The notes under the pieces are model-generated. The model saw only the letters and a program-made list of their open reading frames with translations. It made no database searches and was not told the DNA's origin. Positions 1-8,696 of a DNA stretch of 22,301 nucleotides are shown here, piece after piece. Source of the stretch: JAMLIN01 sp041676645 (GTDB lineage Bacteria; Pseudomonadota; Gammaproteobacteria; Burkholderiales; Burkholderiaceae_E); NCBI GenBank assembly GCA_041676645.1, contig JBAYRO010000046.1, positions 1-22,301 of the forward strand. The letters are read 5' to 3'. A program made the translations under genes and the position numbers. The stretch's first letter is position 1. Each line of letters opens with the position of its first letter.

Positions 1-47
1 ACCTGGTACATGTGGCGCTGCCTCGATCCGCTGCCAGTGGAGAATCG

Positions 48-51
<4 letters not shown>
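1..51 (+). CDS. Possible 3' end of an upstream gene (partial)
   Basis: The frame beginning at base 1 is open across the window edge and ends at TGA 49-51, which overlaps the accA ATG (48-50) as ATGA. It gives only 16 residues, ending in LDPLPVENR, which I do not recognise. The ATGA overlap is the usual mark of translational coupling, so a real upstream gene is plausible. In many proteobacteria dnaE lies before accA, but this tail does not let me confirm that. Confidence 0.25.
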
Positions 52-984
<933 letters not shown>

Positions 985-1013
<29 letters not shown>

Positions 1014-2379
1014 GCCGGACGCGTCGGCGGTCGTCGACGCCCTGCAGGGGTGGCTGGCCGGACCGGCCGCCGGTCGGCGCATCCTCGTGGCGACCAGTGG
1101 CGGGCTCGATTCGATGGTGCTGCTCGATGCGCTTGTCCGCCTGGTGCCGGCGGGCCGGCTCCATGTCGGTCACATCGACCATGCCCTGCAGTCCCCGTCG
1201 CGCCGCTGGGCGGGTTTCGTCGCCGAGCGGGCACGGATGCTGGGCATCGATGCGACACTGCAGCGGCTGGACGGGGCGCCCGGCGCCGGCGAGAGCCTCG
1301 AGGCCTGGGCACGCCAGGCGCGCTATGCGGCGCTCGACCGCATCGCGCAGGAGGCCGGCTGCGAGCTCGTCGCCTGCGCGCACCATGCCGACGACCAGGT
1401 CGAGACCCTGCTGATCGCGCTCGGACGCGGCGCCGGACCACGCGGCCTGGCCGCCATGGCCGGCGCCCACCCGGGTCCGCGCGGCGTGCATCGCCCGCTG
1501 CTCGGCCTGCCGCGCTCGGCGCTCGAAGCGCATGCCGGTCGCCATCGGGTGGAATTCGTCGAGGATCCGTCGAATCACGACCAGCGGTTCGCCCGCAACG
1601 CCCTGCGACACCGTGCCCTGCCGGCGCTGGAGGCGGCCATGCCCGGCTTCCGGGTGGGGGCGATGCGCGCGATCGAGCATCTCGCCGCGACCCAGGCCCT
1701 GCTGCTCGAGATGGCCGACGAGGAACTCGGGCGGCTGCTCGATGCGCGCGGCCGGCTCGATGCCGCCGGCCTGGCCGGACTCTCCGATACCCGCCAGGCC
1801 ATCGTGCTGCGCGCCTGGCTCGACGCGCAGGGCCTGCCGGCGCCGAGCGCCGGGCGCCTGGCCGACTGGCGTCGCCAGCTCGATGCGCCCGGCGCACCGC
1901 CGCTGCGCCTGCCCCATGCCGGCGCCTGGCTGTGCCGTTATCGCGATGCGATCTGGATCGAGCGATGCGGGATCGAAGCCCCGTCCACGCTCCGCTGGCA
2001 GTGGCGGGGCGAATCGAGCCTCGCGCTGCCGGATCACGATGCGGTCCTGCACATCGAGCCGGACGGGCCGCTGGCGGTCGACTGGCTGCGCTCGCGGCCC
2101 TGGACCGTCCGGCGTCCGCGTGCCGGCGATCGCCTGCGGACCACGGCCGGCCGCCGGTCGCGGACCCTCAAGAACCTCTGGCAGGAGCGGGCGGTGCCGC
2201 CCTGGCTTCGCGCGGCCATGCCGGTGGTCGAAATCGACGGCCAGGTGGTGTTCGCCGCCGGCTTCGGCTGCAACGTCGGCGTCGCGCCGGCGGTAACCGG
2301 CGACGGGAGCCCATCGGGCGGCGTCGGCCTGCGTTTCGAGCCGCTCGCCTGCGGCGATCCCCGCAGCCCCTACCTCTGA
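985..2379 (+). CDS. tilS: tRNA(Ile)-lysidine synthase
   Basis: Modifies C34 of the CAU-anticodon isoleucine tRNA to lysidine, using ATP and lysine, so that it reads AUA instead of AUG. The N-terminal PP-loop ATPase motif is seen as SGGLDSMVLLDAL (about residues 37-49), followed by HIDHALQ and ACAHHADDQVETLL, both diagnostic for TilS. The middle substrate-binding region contains EDPSNHDQRFARNALRH. The C-terminal TilS_C domain ends in RSRTLKNLWQERAVPPWLR and VVEIDGQVVFAAGFG. Length is 464 residues, normal for proteobacterial TilS. ATG 985 lies inside the end of accA. It is the last start codon I see before the PP-loop in this frame, giving about 36 residues before SGGLDS, so coupling to accA is likely. 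Accuracy of the exact start is moderate. Confidence 0.94.
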
Positions 2380-2386
2380 CGAAGTC

Positions 2387-2415
2387 CTGAAGCCGTCGTC
2401 GGCATCTTCTATAAT
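2387..2415 (+). promoter_or_regulatory. Candidate sigma-70 promoter of lysC
   Basis: A perfect TATAAT lies at 2410-2415, with a weak -35 candidate CTGAAG (2387-2392, three of six matches) at 17-bp spacing, in the 108-bp gap after tilS. It would leave a leader of about 65 nt before the lysC ATG. That is too short for the lysine riboswitch found ahead of lysC in some bacteria, and I see no strong Shine-Dalgarno sequence before the ATG. Confidence 0.55.
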
Positions 2416-2487
2416 CGACCGTTTTGCTCGCGCGCCGCCCGGGGGCGCTGCGGGCTTCGTACCGCAAGAAGCCACCAAAGCCAGCCC

Positions 2488-3747
2488 ATGTCCCTCATCG
2501 TCCAGAAATACGGCGGCACCTCGATGGGCTCGATCGAGCGCATCCGCAATGTCGCCGCCCGCGCCGCCAAATGGCATCGCGCCGGGCACCAGGTCGTCAT
2601 CGTGCCCTCGGCCATGTCGGGAGAGACCAACCGCCTGCTGGATCTCGCCCAGCAGATCAGCGAGCACGCCTCGCGGCGCGAACTCGACATGATCGCCTCG
2701 ACCGGCGAACAGGTCTCCGTCGGCCTGCTCGCGATCGCCCTGCAATCGATCGGCGTCGATGCGATCAGCTTCACTGGCTGGCAGGTGCCGGTGCGTACCG
2801 ACAACGCCTACGGCAAGGCGCGGATCGAGTCGATCGAGGACGCCCGGGTCAGGGCGGAGCTCGATGCCGGCCGCGTGGTCATCGTGACCGGTTTCCAGGG
2901 GGTGGATACGGGCGGCAACATCACCACGCTCGGACGCGGCGGCTCCGACACCTCGGCAGTGGCCGTGGCGGCGGCCCTGGGCGCCGACGAATGCCAGATC
3001 TTCACCGATGTCGACGGCGTCTACACCACCGACCCGCGGGTGGTCGCGGATGCGCGTCGCCTCGCGCGCATCACCTTCGAGGAAATGCTCGAGATGGCCA
3101 GCCTCGGGTCGAAGGTCCTGCAAAGCCGCTCGGTCGAGTTCGCCGGCAAGTACCAGGTGCGCACCCGGGTGCTGTCGAGCCTGACACCGCCGGACATCCC
3201 GGTCGAGGAAGAAGCCCGCTCGGGAACCCTGATCACCATCGAGGAAGACGACAACATGGAAAAGGCCGTCGTATCCGGCATCGCGTTCAGCCGCAACGCC
3301 GCCAAGATCACCGTCATGAACGTGCCCGACCGGCCGGGGATCGCCTTCCAGATCCTCGGACCCATCGCGGCCGCGAACATCGAGGTCGATGTCATCATCC
3401 AGAACCAGTCGGTCGGCGGCATGACCGACTTTTCGTTCACGGTGCCGCACACCGAGTTCAAGCGCGCGCTGGACATCCTGGAGCGCGAGGTCCGCGGGCC
3501 GCTGGGCACGGGCGACATCGTCGGCGACCCGGACATCTGCAAGGTGTCGGCCGTCGGCATCGGCATGAGCTCGCATGCGGGCGTGGCCAGCACCATGTTC
3601 GGCGCGCTCTACGAAGAGGGCATCAACATCCAGATGATCTCCACTTCCGAGATCAAGATCTCCGTGGTGATCGCCGACAAGTACATGGAGCTCGCGGTAC
3701 GGGCGCTGCACAAGGCCTTCGGGCTCGAGCAGGAAAAGACCGCCTGA
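2488..3747 (+). CDS. lysC: Aspartate kinase (lysine/threonine-sensitive type)
   Basis: Phosphorylates L-aspartate with ATP, the first step to lysine, threonine, methionine and diaminopimelate. The 419-residue product has the amino-acid-kinase fold at residues 1-250 with KYGGTSMGS at the start, STGEQVSVGLLA, GFQGVDTGGNITTLGRGGSDTSA and FTDVDGVYTTDPR. Two ACT domains follow, beginning near NAAKITVMNVPDRPGIA and VSAVGIGMSSHAGVAS. These bind the allosteric end products and normally form the interlocked regulatory dimer. The length matches the monofunctional class with an internal beta-subunit region; it is not fused to homoserine dehydrogenase. It has its own promoter-like TATAAT upstream and sits 83 bp ahead of tRNA-Ser. 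In many Gammaproteobacteria csrA lies between these two genes; here it does not. Confidence 0.97.
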   Translation: MSLIVQKYGGTSMGSIERIRNVAARAAKWHRAGHQVVIVPSAMSGETNRLLDLAQQISEHASRRELDMIASTGEQVSVGLLAIALQSIGVDAISFTGWQVPVRTDNAYGKARIESIEDARVRAELDAGRVVIVTGFQGVDTGGNITTLGRGGSDTSAVAVAAALGADECQIFTDVDGVYTTDPRVVADARRLARITFEEMLEMASLGSKVLQSRSVEFAGKYQVRTRVLSSLTPPDIPVEEEARSGTLITIEEDDNMEKAVVSGIAFSRNAAKITVMNVPDRPGIAFQILGPIAAANIEVDVIIQNQSVGGMTDFSFTVPHTEFKRALDILEREVRGPLGTGDIVGDPDICKVSAVGIGMSSHAGVASTMFGALYEEGINIQMISTSEIKISVVIADKYMELAVRALHKAFGLEQEKTA

Positions 3748-3787
3748 AAAATCCCCGTCGCGGGCGGGGACCGGCCCTTGCATCGGG

Positions 3788-3800
3788 TACAATGCGCCCC
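3788..3800 (+). promoter_or_regulatory. Candidate promoter of tRNA-Ser
   Basis: TACAAT (3788-3793) is followed by a GC-rich discriminator (GCGCCCC), the arrangement typical of stable-RNA promoters under stringent control. No convincing -35 hexamer is seen 16-18 bp upstream. The predicted transcript would begin about 30 nt before the mature tRNA. Confidence 0.5.
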
Positions 3801-3830
3801 GAGCCGGCATCGAGAGAAATCTTGAAGCTA

Positions 3831-3923
3831 GGAGACGTGGCCGAGAGGTCGAAGGCACTCCCCTGCTAAGGGAGCATGCGGGCAAAACCTGCATCGAGGG
3901 TTCGAATCCCTCCGTCTCCGCCA
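3831..3923 (+). tRNA. tRNA-Ser(GCU), CCA encoded
   Basis: A complete class II tRNA can be folded by eye. The acceptor stem GGAGACG (3831-3837) pairs with CGTCTCC (3913-3919). The anticodon stem CTCCC/GGGAG flanks the loop CTGCTAA with anticodon GCT at 3865-3867, reading AGC and AGU. The long variable arm is ATGCGGG-caaaa-CCTGCAT. The T arm is GAGGG-TTCGAAT-CCCTC. Discriminator G3920 is followed by an encoded CCA (3921-3923). The long variable arm, G discriminator and GCU anticodon all agree on serine. Confidence 0.97.
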
Positions 3924-3960
3924 AACAACTGCGCCCGCGATAGCGGGCGTTGTTGTTTGG
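3921..3960 (+). terminator. Rho-independent-type terminator hairpin after tRNA-Ser
   Basis: An 18-bp inverted repeat with one mismatch and one G-U pair: the left arm starts CCAAACAAC, the GC-rich core is GCCCGC/GCGGGC around a GATA loop (3939-3942), and the right arm ends TGTTGTTTGG. The T-rich right arm acts as the U-tract and the A-rich left arm makes it nearly symmetric. The left arm begins with the CCA of the tRNA itself, so 3' processing of the tRNA must open or cut the hairpin. Confidence 0.8.
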
Positions 3961-3992
3961 CGGGGAGTCGAACCGTCCGTGGGACTTCGTGA

Positions 3993-4005
3993 TCATTTGA
4001 AATGA
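3993..4005. promoter_or_regulatory. 13-bp palindrome upstream of the nitronate monooxygenase gene
   Basis: TCATTT-G-AAATGA is a perfect dyad, AT-rich within GC-rich surroundings, 44 bp before the predicted ATG at 4050. It could be an operator for a dimeric regulator. No regulator gene is adjacent and I cannot name a cognate protein. Confidence 0.3.
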
Positions 4006-4049
4006 CGTTCGGGTTCGGATCAAATGCCCGGAACACCGACGGAGGACCC

Positions 4050-5033
4050 ATGGCCACACTCTCGACACGACTGAACAAGGCGCTCGGCCTGCGGCACCCG
4101 GTGGTCTCGGCGCCCATGGCGTTCGCCGCAGGCGGCGCTCTCGCGGCAGCGGTGAGCCGGGCCGGAGGGCTCGGATTGATCGGCGGCGGCTACGGCGATG
4201 CTTCCTGGCTCGAGGAGCAGTTCGACGCGGCTGCGGGTGCGCGGGTGGGCGTGGGCTTCATCACCTGGTCGCTGCGGAAATCCCCGTCGATGCTGACCGA
4301 CGTGCTCGCGCATCGGCCGGCCGCGGTCATGCTGTCCTTCGGCGATCCGCGCCCCTTCGTCGACGAGATCCGTGCCGCCGGCGCGCTCGTCATTTGCCAG
4401 TGCCAGGACATGGCCCATGTGATGGACGCCGTGGACGTGCGCGCCGACGTGGTGGTCGCGCAAGGGTCGGAGGCGGGCGGGCACGGCGCACTGCGGGGAA
4501 CGCTGACCTTCGTGCCCGAAGCCGCCGACCATCTCGCCGCGCATGCCCCCGACACGCTGTTGCTGGCGGCGGGCGGCATCGCCGACGGTCGGGGGCTGGC
4601 GGCAGCGCTCGCCCTCGGCGCCGATGGCGTCCTGGTCGGGACCCGCCTGTGGGCGTCCACGGAAGCCCTGGTCCACGACGGACACCACCGCGCCATCCTC
4701 GAAACCGACGGCGACGGCACGCTGCGCACCACGGTGGCCGACATCGCCCGCCAGATATCCTGGCCCCGGGGGTTCAGCGCCAGGATCCGGCGAAACGCCT
4801 TCACCGACCGCTGGCATGGGCGCGAGGCGGAACTGGAGCGCCAGGTCGCGGTGGAAGGCCCGCGCTACCGACAGGCCTTCACTGCCGGAGATCCGGAGAA
4901 CACGGGGGTCTGGTTCGGGGAGGCCGCGGGCCTGATCGATTCCATCGAGCCCGCGGCACGGATCGTCGAACGGATGGCGGACGAAGCCGCGGTTCGGCTT
5001 GCGCGGCTTGGCGTGGCGCCGATGACGCTCTGA
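4050..5033 (+). CDS. Nitronate monooxygenase (2-nitropropane dioxygenase family)
   Basis: Predicted FMN-dependent TIM-barrel oxidoreductase. Characterised relatives oxidise alkyl nitronates such as propionate 3-nitronate, but many members are untested. Family marks in the 327-residue product are APMAFAAGG near residues 21-29, AVSRAGGLGLIGGGYG (35-49), the active-site segment QGSEAGGHGA (138-147) whose His145 matches the catalytic histidine of nitronate monooxygenases, and the phosphate-binding LLAAGGIADGRG followed by ALGADGVLVGTRL (171-200). ATG 4050 has GGAGGA at 4041-4046 and is preferred to an in-frame ATG at 4002, which would add 16 residues outside the family's usual start. It stands alone between the tRNA terminator and the signalling operon, behind a short palindrome. 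Confidence 0.88.
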   Translation: MATLSTRLNKALGLRHPVVSAPMAFAAGGALAAAVSRAGGLGLIGGGYGDASWLEEQFDAAAGARVGVGFITWSLRKSPSMLTDVLAHRPAAVMLSFGDPRPFVDEIRAAGALVICQCQDMAHVMDAVDVRADVVVAQGSEAGGHGALRGTLTFVPEAADHLAAHAPDTLLLAAGGIADGRGLAAALALGADGVLVGTRLWASTEALVHDGHHRAILETDGDGTLRTTVADIARQISWPRGFSARIRRNAFTDRWHGREAELERQVAVEGPRYRQAFTAGDPENTGVWFGEAAGLIDSIEPAARIVERMADEAAVRLARLGVAPMTL

Positions 5034-5109
5034 TGGGGGGCAGGCCGTCTCCGCTGTCGCGGCGTTGTTGCGTGGCGGACCGGCGCCCGTTGCCGCTATA
5101 CCCCGACGC

Positions 5110-5138
5110 TTGACTTCCGGCGGCTTTTCGACTTCGAT
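5110..5138 (+). promoter_or_regulatory. Candidate promoter for the receiver/kinase operon
   Basis: The 204-bp gap 5034-5237 holds TTGACT (5110-5115) and, 17 bp later, TTCGAT (5133-5138, three of six to TATAAT). No hairpin terminator is evident after the preceding gene. A strong AGGAG (5151-5155) lies 7 nt before an in-frame ATG at 5163. Otherwise I see nothing in this gap. Confidence 0.3.
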
Positions 5139-5237
5139 GCATCTGAGGACAGGAGCAAGGGGATGGTCGTGCGGCCCTGCCGCGGACCGTTCCCGAAACC
5201 AGGTGATGAAGTCGATCAAGCCTTTGGGGGGGCGTTG

Positions 5238-5627
5238 ATGACGGATATTCTGATTGTCGAGGATGAGCCGGCGATCCTGGAGTCGCTGGAATTCATACTG
5301 ACACGCTGCGGCTGGAAGGTCGGTGTCGCGCGCGACGGCGAGGCCGCGCTCGAGGCGGCCTACAAGTACCGGCCGCGCATGGTGCTGCTCGACATCATGC
5401 TCCCCAAGAAGGGGGGATTCGATGTCCTCAAGACACTCCGCTCCGATGAGGTGTTCGGTTCGATAGCGGTGCTGATCCTGACGGCGCGCGGCCAGCAGTA
5501 CGACCGGAAGGCGGCAATGGATCTCAAGGCCGACGGCTTCATCACCAAGCCCTTCGCCAACGACGAGGTCGTGTCGGCCGTGCGCGAGCTGCTCGAGGGT
5601 GACGGCCGGCTGGCCGCGCATGCCTAA
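5238..5627 (+). CDS. Receiver-only (CheY-like) response regulator
   Basis: A 129-residue protein that is a complete receiver domain with no output domain. Seen are the acidic pocket E8-D9 (ILIVEDEP), phosphoacceptor D52 (LLDIMLPKKGG), T82 (LILTARG) and K104 (GFITKPF), so it should be phosphorylatable. It is the first gene of an operon with a membrane protein and a transporter-linked histidine kinase, and its stop overlaps the next gene by 8 bp. It is therefore the likely substrate of that kinase, acting through protein contact or as a phosphorelay intermediate. I chose ATG 5238, giving the canonical MTDILIVEDE start. An alternative ATG at 5163 has a better Shine-Dalgarno site and would add 25 residues that look unlike a receiver. 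Confidence 0.93.
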   Translation: MTDILIVEDEPAILESLEFILTRCGWKVGVARDGEAALEAAYKYRPRMVLLDIMLPKKGGFDVLKTLRSDEVFGSIAVLILTARGQQYDRKAAMDLKADGFITKPFANDEVVSAVRELLEGDGRLAAHA

Positions 5628-5955
5628 CGGGTCGCCGGCGGGCGAGCACAAGTCGGGCCGGGAAGAGCTCGCGTTCCTGTTGCCGTTCTTCGGCACCCTG
5701 CTGCTGACGCCGCCGCTGATCAACCTGTTCGTCGGCAGGCGGATCCTGCTGTTCGGGGTGCCGCTCGAGGCGGTCTATCTCTTCCTGGTCTGGCTCTTCC
5801 TCGTCGGGATCACCATGGTGTTGTCGCGCCGACGCCCCTTTCGCGATGATTTCGCCGGCGACGAAGGTCGCGACCCCGACTACATGCAGGCCGATCCGGA
5901 TCATGCGCATGATCCCCGGGGCCTCCCCGGCGCGAAGACAGCCAGCGACGACTGA
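5620..5955 (+). CDS. Small two-helix membrane protein, sodium:solute symporter small-subunit-like
   Basis: A 111-residue protein with two predicted membrane helices, LAFLLPFFGTLLLTPPLINL and a second around VYLFLVWLFLVGITMVL, joined by a short loop with VGRRILLFGVP. A hydrophilic acidic, His-containing C-terminal tail follows (about residues 70-111). Size, topology and position directly before an SSS-family transporter resemble the small accessory subunits of sodium:solute symporters. The assignment rests on pattern and context, not clear identity. The ATG at 5620 lies within the 3' end of the receiver gene, and its stop forms TGATG with the kinase start, so all three genes are probably translationally coupled. 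A GTG at 5599 is an alternative start. Confidence 0.7.
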   Translation: MPNGSPAGEHKSGREELAFLLPFFGTLLLTPPLINLFVGRRILLFGVPLEAVYLFLVWLFLVGITMVLSRRRPFRDDFAGDEGRDPDYMQADPDHAHDPRGLPGAKTASDD

Positions 5956-8696
5956 TGCTCTCGCCCGATTTCGTCATCCTGACCGCGATCGGCTATGTCG
6001 GCCTGCTGTTCCTGATCGCCTATGTCGCGGACGCGCGCTCCACGGGCAGCCGGAGCGGTTTCCTCGGTTCGCCCATCGTCTATACGCTTTCGATCTCGGT
6101 CTACTGCACCAGCTGGACCTTCTACGGCGCGGTGGGCACGGCGGCGCGCCATGGGCTCGAGTTCATCACCATCTACATGGGGCCGTCGCTGGTCTTCATC
6201 GGCTGGTGGTTCATCCTGCGCAAGCTGATCCGCATCAGCCATTCGCAGCGCATCACCTCGATCGCCGACTTCCTGTCCTCGCGCTTCGGAAAGTCCAACG
6301 AGCTCGCGGTCCTCGTCACCCTGATCGTCGTGGTCGTGGTCACGCCCTACATCGCGCTGCAGCTGAAGGCGATCACCACCTCGATCCAGACGGTCTCGGT
6401 CGCCAAGGGCGCCGGTGACGACCACCTGGCCACGCTCGACGAGGTGAGCCTCGCCTTCGGCATCGCCGTCGTGATGGCCGTCTTCACCATCCTGTTCGGA
6501 ACCCGCAACGCCGATGCGCGCGAAAGGCATCTCGGCGTCGTGGCCGCCATCGCCTTCGAGGCGGCGGTCAAGCTGTTGGCCCTGCTGGCCGTCGGCATCT
6601 TCGTGGTGTTCGGGATCGGCGACGGTTTCGGCGACATCTACGCGCGGGCGGTGGAGGCGGGCTTCGAGATCCACGAGAAGGAGCCCTTCGGCAGTCGCTG
6701 GGTCGCCATGCTGTTCCTGTCCGCCTGCGCCGTGATCTGCCTGCCGCGCCAGTTCCAGATCACCGTGGTCGAGAATTTCGACGAGAACCACCTGCGAACG
6801 GCCGGCTGGGCCTTTCCCGCCTACCTGCTCCTGACCTGCCTCTTCACGATGCCGATCGCGCTCTACGGCCTGGCCACCATGCCGGCGGGCTCGAATCCGG
6901 ACATGTTCGTTCTGACCGTGCCGATGGTGGCCGGCCAGGATGCGCTGGCCCTCTTCGTCTTCATCGGCGGTTTCTCGAGCGCCACCTCGATGATCATCAT
7001 CGCCTCCATCGCCCTGTCGATCATGGTCTCCAACCATGTCGTGCTGCCCTTCGTGCTGCGCCGGTCGACCCATGGCGAGGAAGCCGGCGAGCACGATATC
7101 GCACGGCTGCTCCTGCGCAGCCGCCGGATCTCGATCGCGGGCCTGCTGGCGCTGGGCTTCATGTACTTCCGGTTGACGGAAGCCTCCGACGCGCTGGCCC
7201 CGATCGGGCTGATCTCCTTCGCCGGCGTCGCCCAGTTCCTGCCGGCGATGCTCGCCGCGCTCTACTGGCGCGGCGCCAATGTCAAGGGCGCGCTCGCCGG
7301 CATCTCGGTCGGCTTCATCGTCTGGGCATGGACGATGTTCCTGCCCTCGCTGTCGTCGTTCAGCCCGGTCGTGGTCTCGCTTCTGGTCGATGGTCCGTGG
7401 GGCATCGGCGCATTGCGGCCCCAGGCCCTGTTCGGCATGGAGGGCGTCGACCCCCTCGTGCACGCGGTGTTCTGGAGCCTGCTCCTCAATACATCCGCCT
7501 TGCTCTGCGTCTCGGTCGCCACCAGCCAGAGCGCGCTCGAGCGCATCCAGTCCGCGCTCTTCGTCGATGTGTTCCGACGCGGCGCTTCGCTCCAGACACG
7601 CATCATCCGCGGATCGACCACGACGAGCGAGCTCTTCTTCGTCGCCGAGCGGGTGCTCGGCTGGAGTCGCGCACGGGCGTTGTTCGACTCCCACGGCATG
7701 TCACGCGCGGCGGCGACGCGACAGCACGATGTCTCACCCGCCTTCATCTCGAGGCTGGAGCGGGAGCTGGCCGGCTCCATCGGATCGGCGTCGGCCCATA
7801 TCCTGCTGAACAAGGTGGTGGTCGGCGATACCGTCTCGCTCGAGGAGGTGATGCGGATGGCCGACGAGACGCAGCAGATGATCGAGTACTCGCATGCGCT
7901 GGAAGCGAAGTCCGAGGAGCTTCGCTCGACCGCGCGGCAGCTCCAGGCCGCCAATGCCCTGCTGCACGAACTGCACCGGCAGAAGGATGATTTCCTTTCG
8001 CAGGTCAGTCACGAGGTGCGTACGCCGATGACCTCGATCCGGTCGTTCGCCGAGATCCTGCTCACGGTCGGGGATCTCACACCCGAGCAGCGCGAGCGCT
8101 TCGTCACCACCGTTCACAATGAAAGCGTGCGCCTGACGCGGCTGCTCGACGACATCCTCGACCTGAGCGCGCTCGAGCAGGGCGAGCGAGGGTGGGAGAA
8201 CGTGCCCGTCGATGCCGAGGAGGTGCTCGACCAGGCGGTGATGGTCTGCGAAGCGCTGGCGCGCAAGCGCGGCGTCATCATCGAGAACGGCGCCCGGGTC
8301 GGCAATGCCACGGTGCTGGGCGATGCCGGCCGCCTCAGCCAGGTGTTCATCAACATCATCTCCAATGCCATTGCCTACAACAACTCCGCCGACCCGCGGG
8401 TTCACATCACCTCGGAATTCGCCGACGGCAGCTACGTCGTCGAGATCTCCGACAACGGCCCGGGCATTCCGCAGCACTATCGCAGTTCGATATTCGAGAA
8501 GTTCATCCGGGCCGAACCGGGTACCGCGAGCGGCGCGCGCGGCCTCGGCCTGGGCCTGAACATTTCGCAGAACATCGTCAGGAAATTCGATGGCGTGCTG
8601 GAGCTGACCCGTGGCCGCTTGCCGGGCGCCTGCTTTCGCGTCGTGCTGCCGCTGGCCGCGGTGTCCGTCGCGGCCGATCAGACCGGCAGTTCATGA
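5955..8696 (+). CDS. Sodium:solute symporter-histidine kinase fusion (CbrA/CrbS type)
   Basis: A 913-residue sensor kinase whose input domain is a transporter. Residues about 1-520 form an SSS/SLC5-like core of some 12-13 hydrophobic helices, with SISVYCTSWTFYGAVG early and SFAGVAQFLPAMLAALYWRG late. Residues about 525-650 (FVDVFRRGA ... AERVLGWSRARALF ... SRLERELAG) resemble the STAC linker domain known from CbrA-like proteins. A coiled coil (MIEYSHALEAKSEELRSTA) leads to the H-box SQVSHEVRTPMTS with phosphoacceptor His686. The ATPase follows with N-box NIISNAIAYNN, G1 DNGPGIP (Asp833) and G2 GARGLGLGLN (about 858-866). All catalytic motifs are intact. Characterised relatives CbrA and CrbS link histidine/carbon or acetate sensing to gene control; the solute here is unknown. 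Its 3' end overlaps the convergent ScfR-type gene by 19 bp. Confidence 0.93.
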   Translation: MLSPDFVILTAIGYVGLLFLIAYVADARSTGSRSGFLGSPIVYTLSISVYCTSWTFYGAVGTAARHGLEFITIYMGPSLVFIGWWFILRKLIRISHSQRITSIADFLSSRFGKSNELAVLVTLIVVVVVTPYIALQLKAITTSIQTVSVAKGAGDDHLATLDEVSLAFGIAVVMAVFTILFGTRNADARERHLGVVAAIAFEAAVKLLALLAVGIFVVFGIGDGFGDIYARAVEAGFEIHEKEPFGSRWVAMLFLSACAVICLPRQFQITVVENFDENHLRTAGWAFPAYLLLTCLFTMPIALYGLATMPAGSNPDMFVLTVPMVAGQDALALFVFIGGFSSATSMIIIASIALSIMVSNHVVLPFVLRRSTHGEEAGEHDIARLLLRSRRISIAGLLALGFMYFRLTEASDALAPIGLISFAGVAQFLPAMLAALYWRGANVKGALAGISVGFIVWAWTMFLPSLSSFSPVVVSLLVDGPWGIGALRPQALFGMEGVDPLVHAVFWSLLLNTSALLCVSVATSQSALERIQSALFVDVFRRGASLQTRIIRGSTTTSELFFVAERVLGWSRARALFDSHGMSRAAATRQHDVSPAFISRLERELAGSIGSASAHILLNKVVVGDTVSLEEVMRMADETQQMIEYSHALEAKSEELRSTARQLQAANALLHELHRQKDDFLSQVSHEVRTPMTSIRSFAEILLTVGDLTPEQRERFVTTVHNESVRLTRLLDDILDLSALEQGERGWENVPVDAEEVLDQAVMVCEALARKRGVIIENGARVGNATVLGDAGRLSQVFINIISNAIAYNNSADPRVHITSEFADGSYVVEISDNGPGIPQHYRSSIFEKFIRAEPGTASGARGLGLGLNISQNIVRKFDGVLELTRGRLPGACFRVVLPLAAVSVAADQTGSS

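Noticed and set aside
2416..2487. Lysine riboswitch in the lysC leader
   Set aside because: The leader after the TATAAT is only about 65 nt, far shorter than the aptamer, with no matching stems.
3831..3960. tRNA-Ser as an attachment site for an integrated element
   Set aside because: No integrase follows, no repeat of the tRNA 3' end is seen downstream, and the next genes are ordinary.
3866..4117. Minus-strand frame with GGDGGIRTLDAGFARMLP
   Set aside because: It is the reverse complement of the tRNA-Ser gene. This translated pattern is a well-known spurious protein and not a gene.
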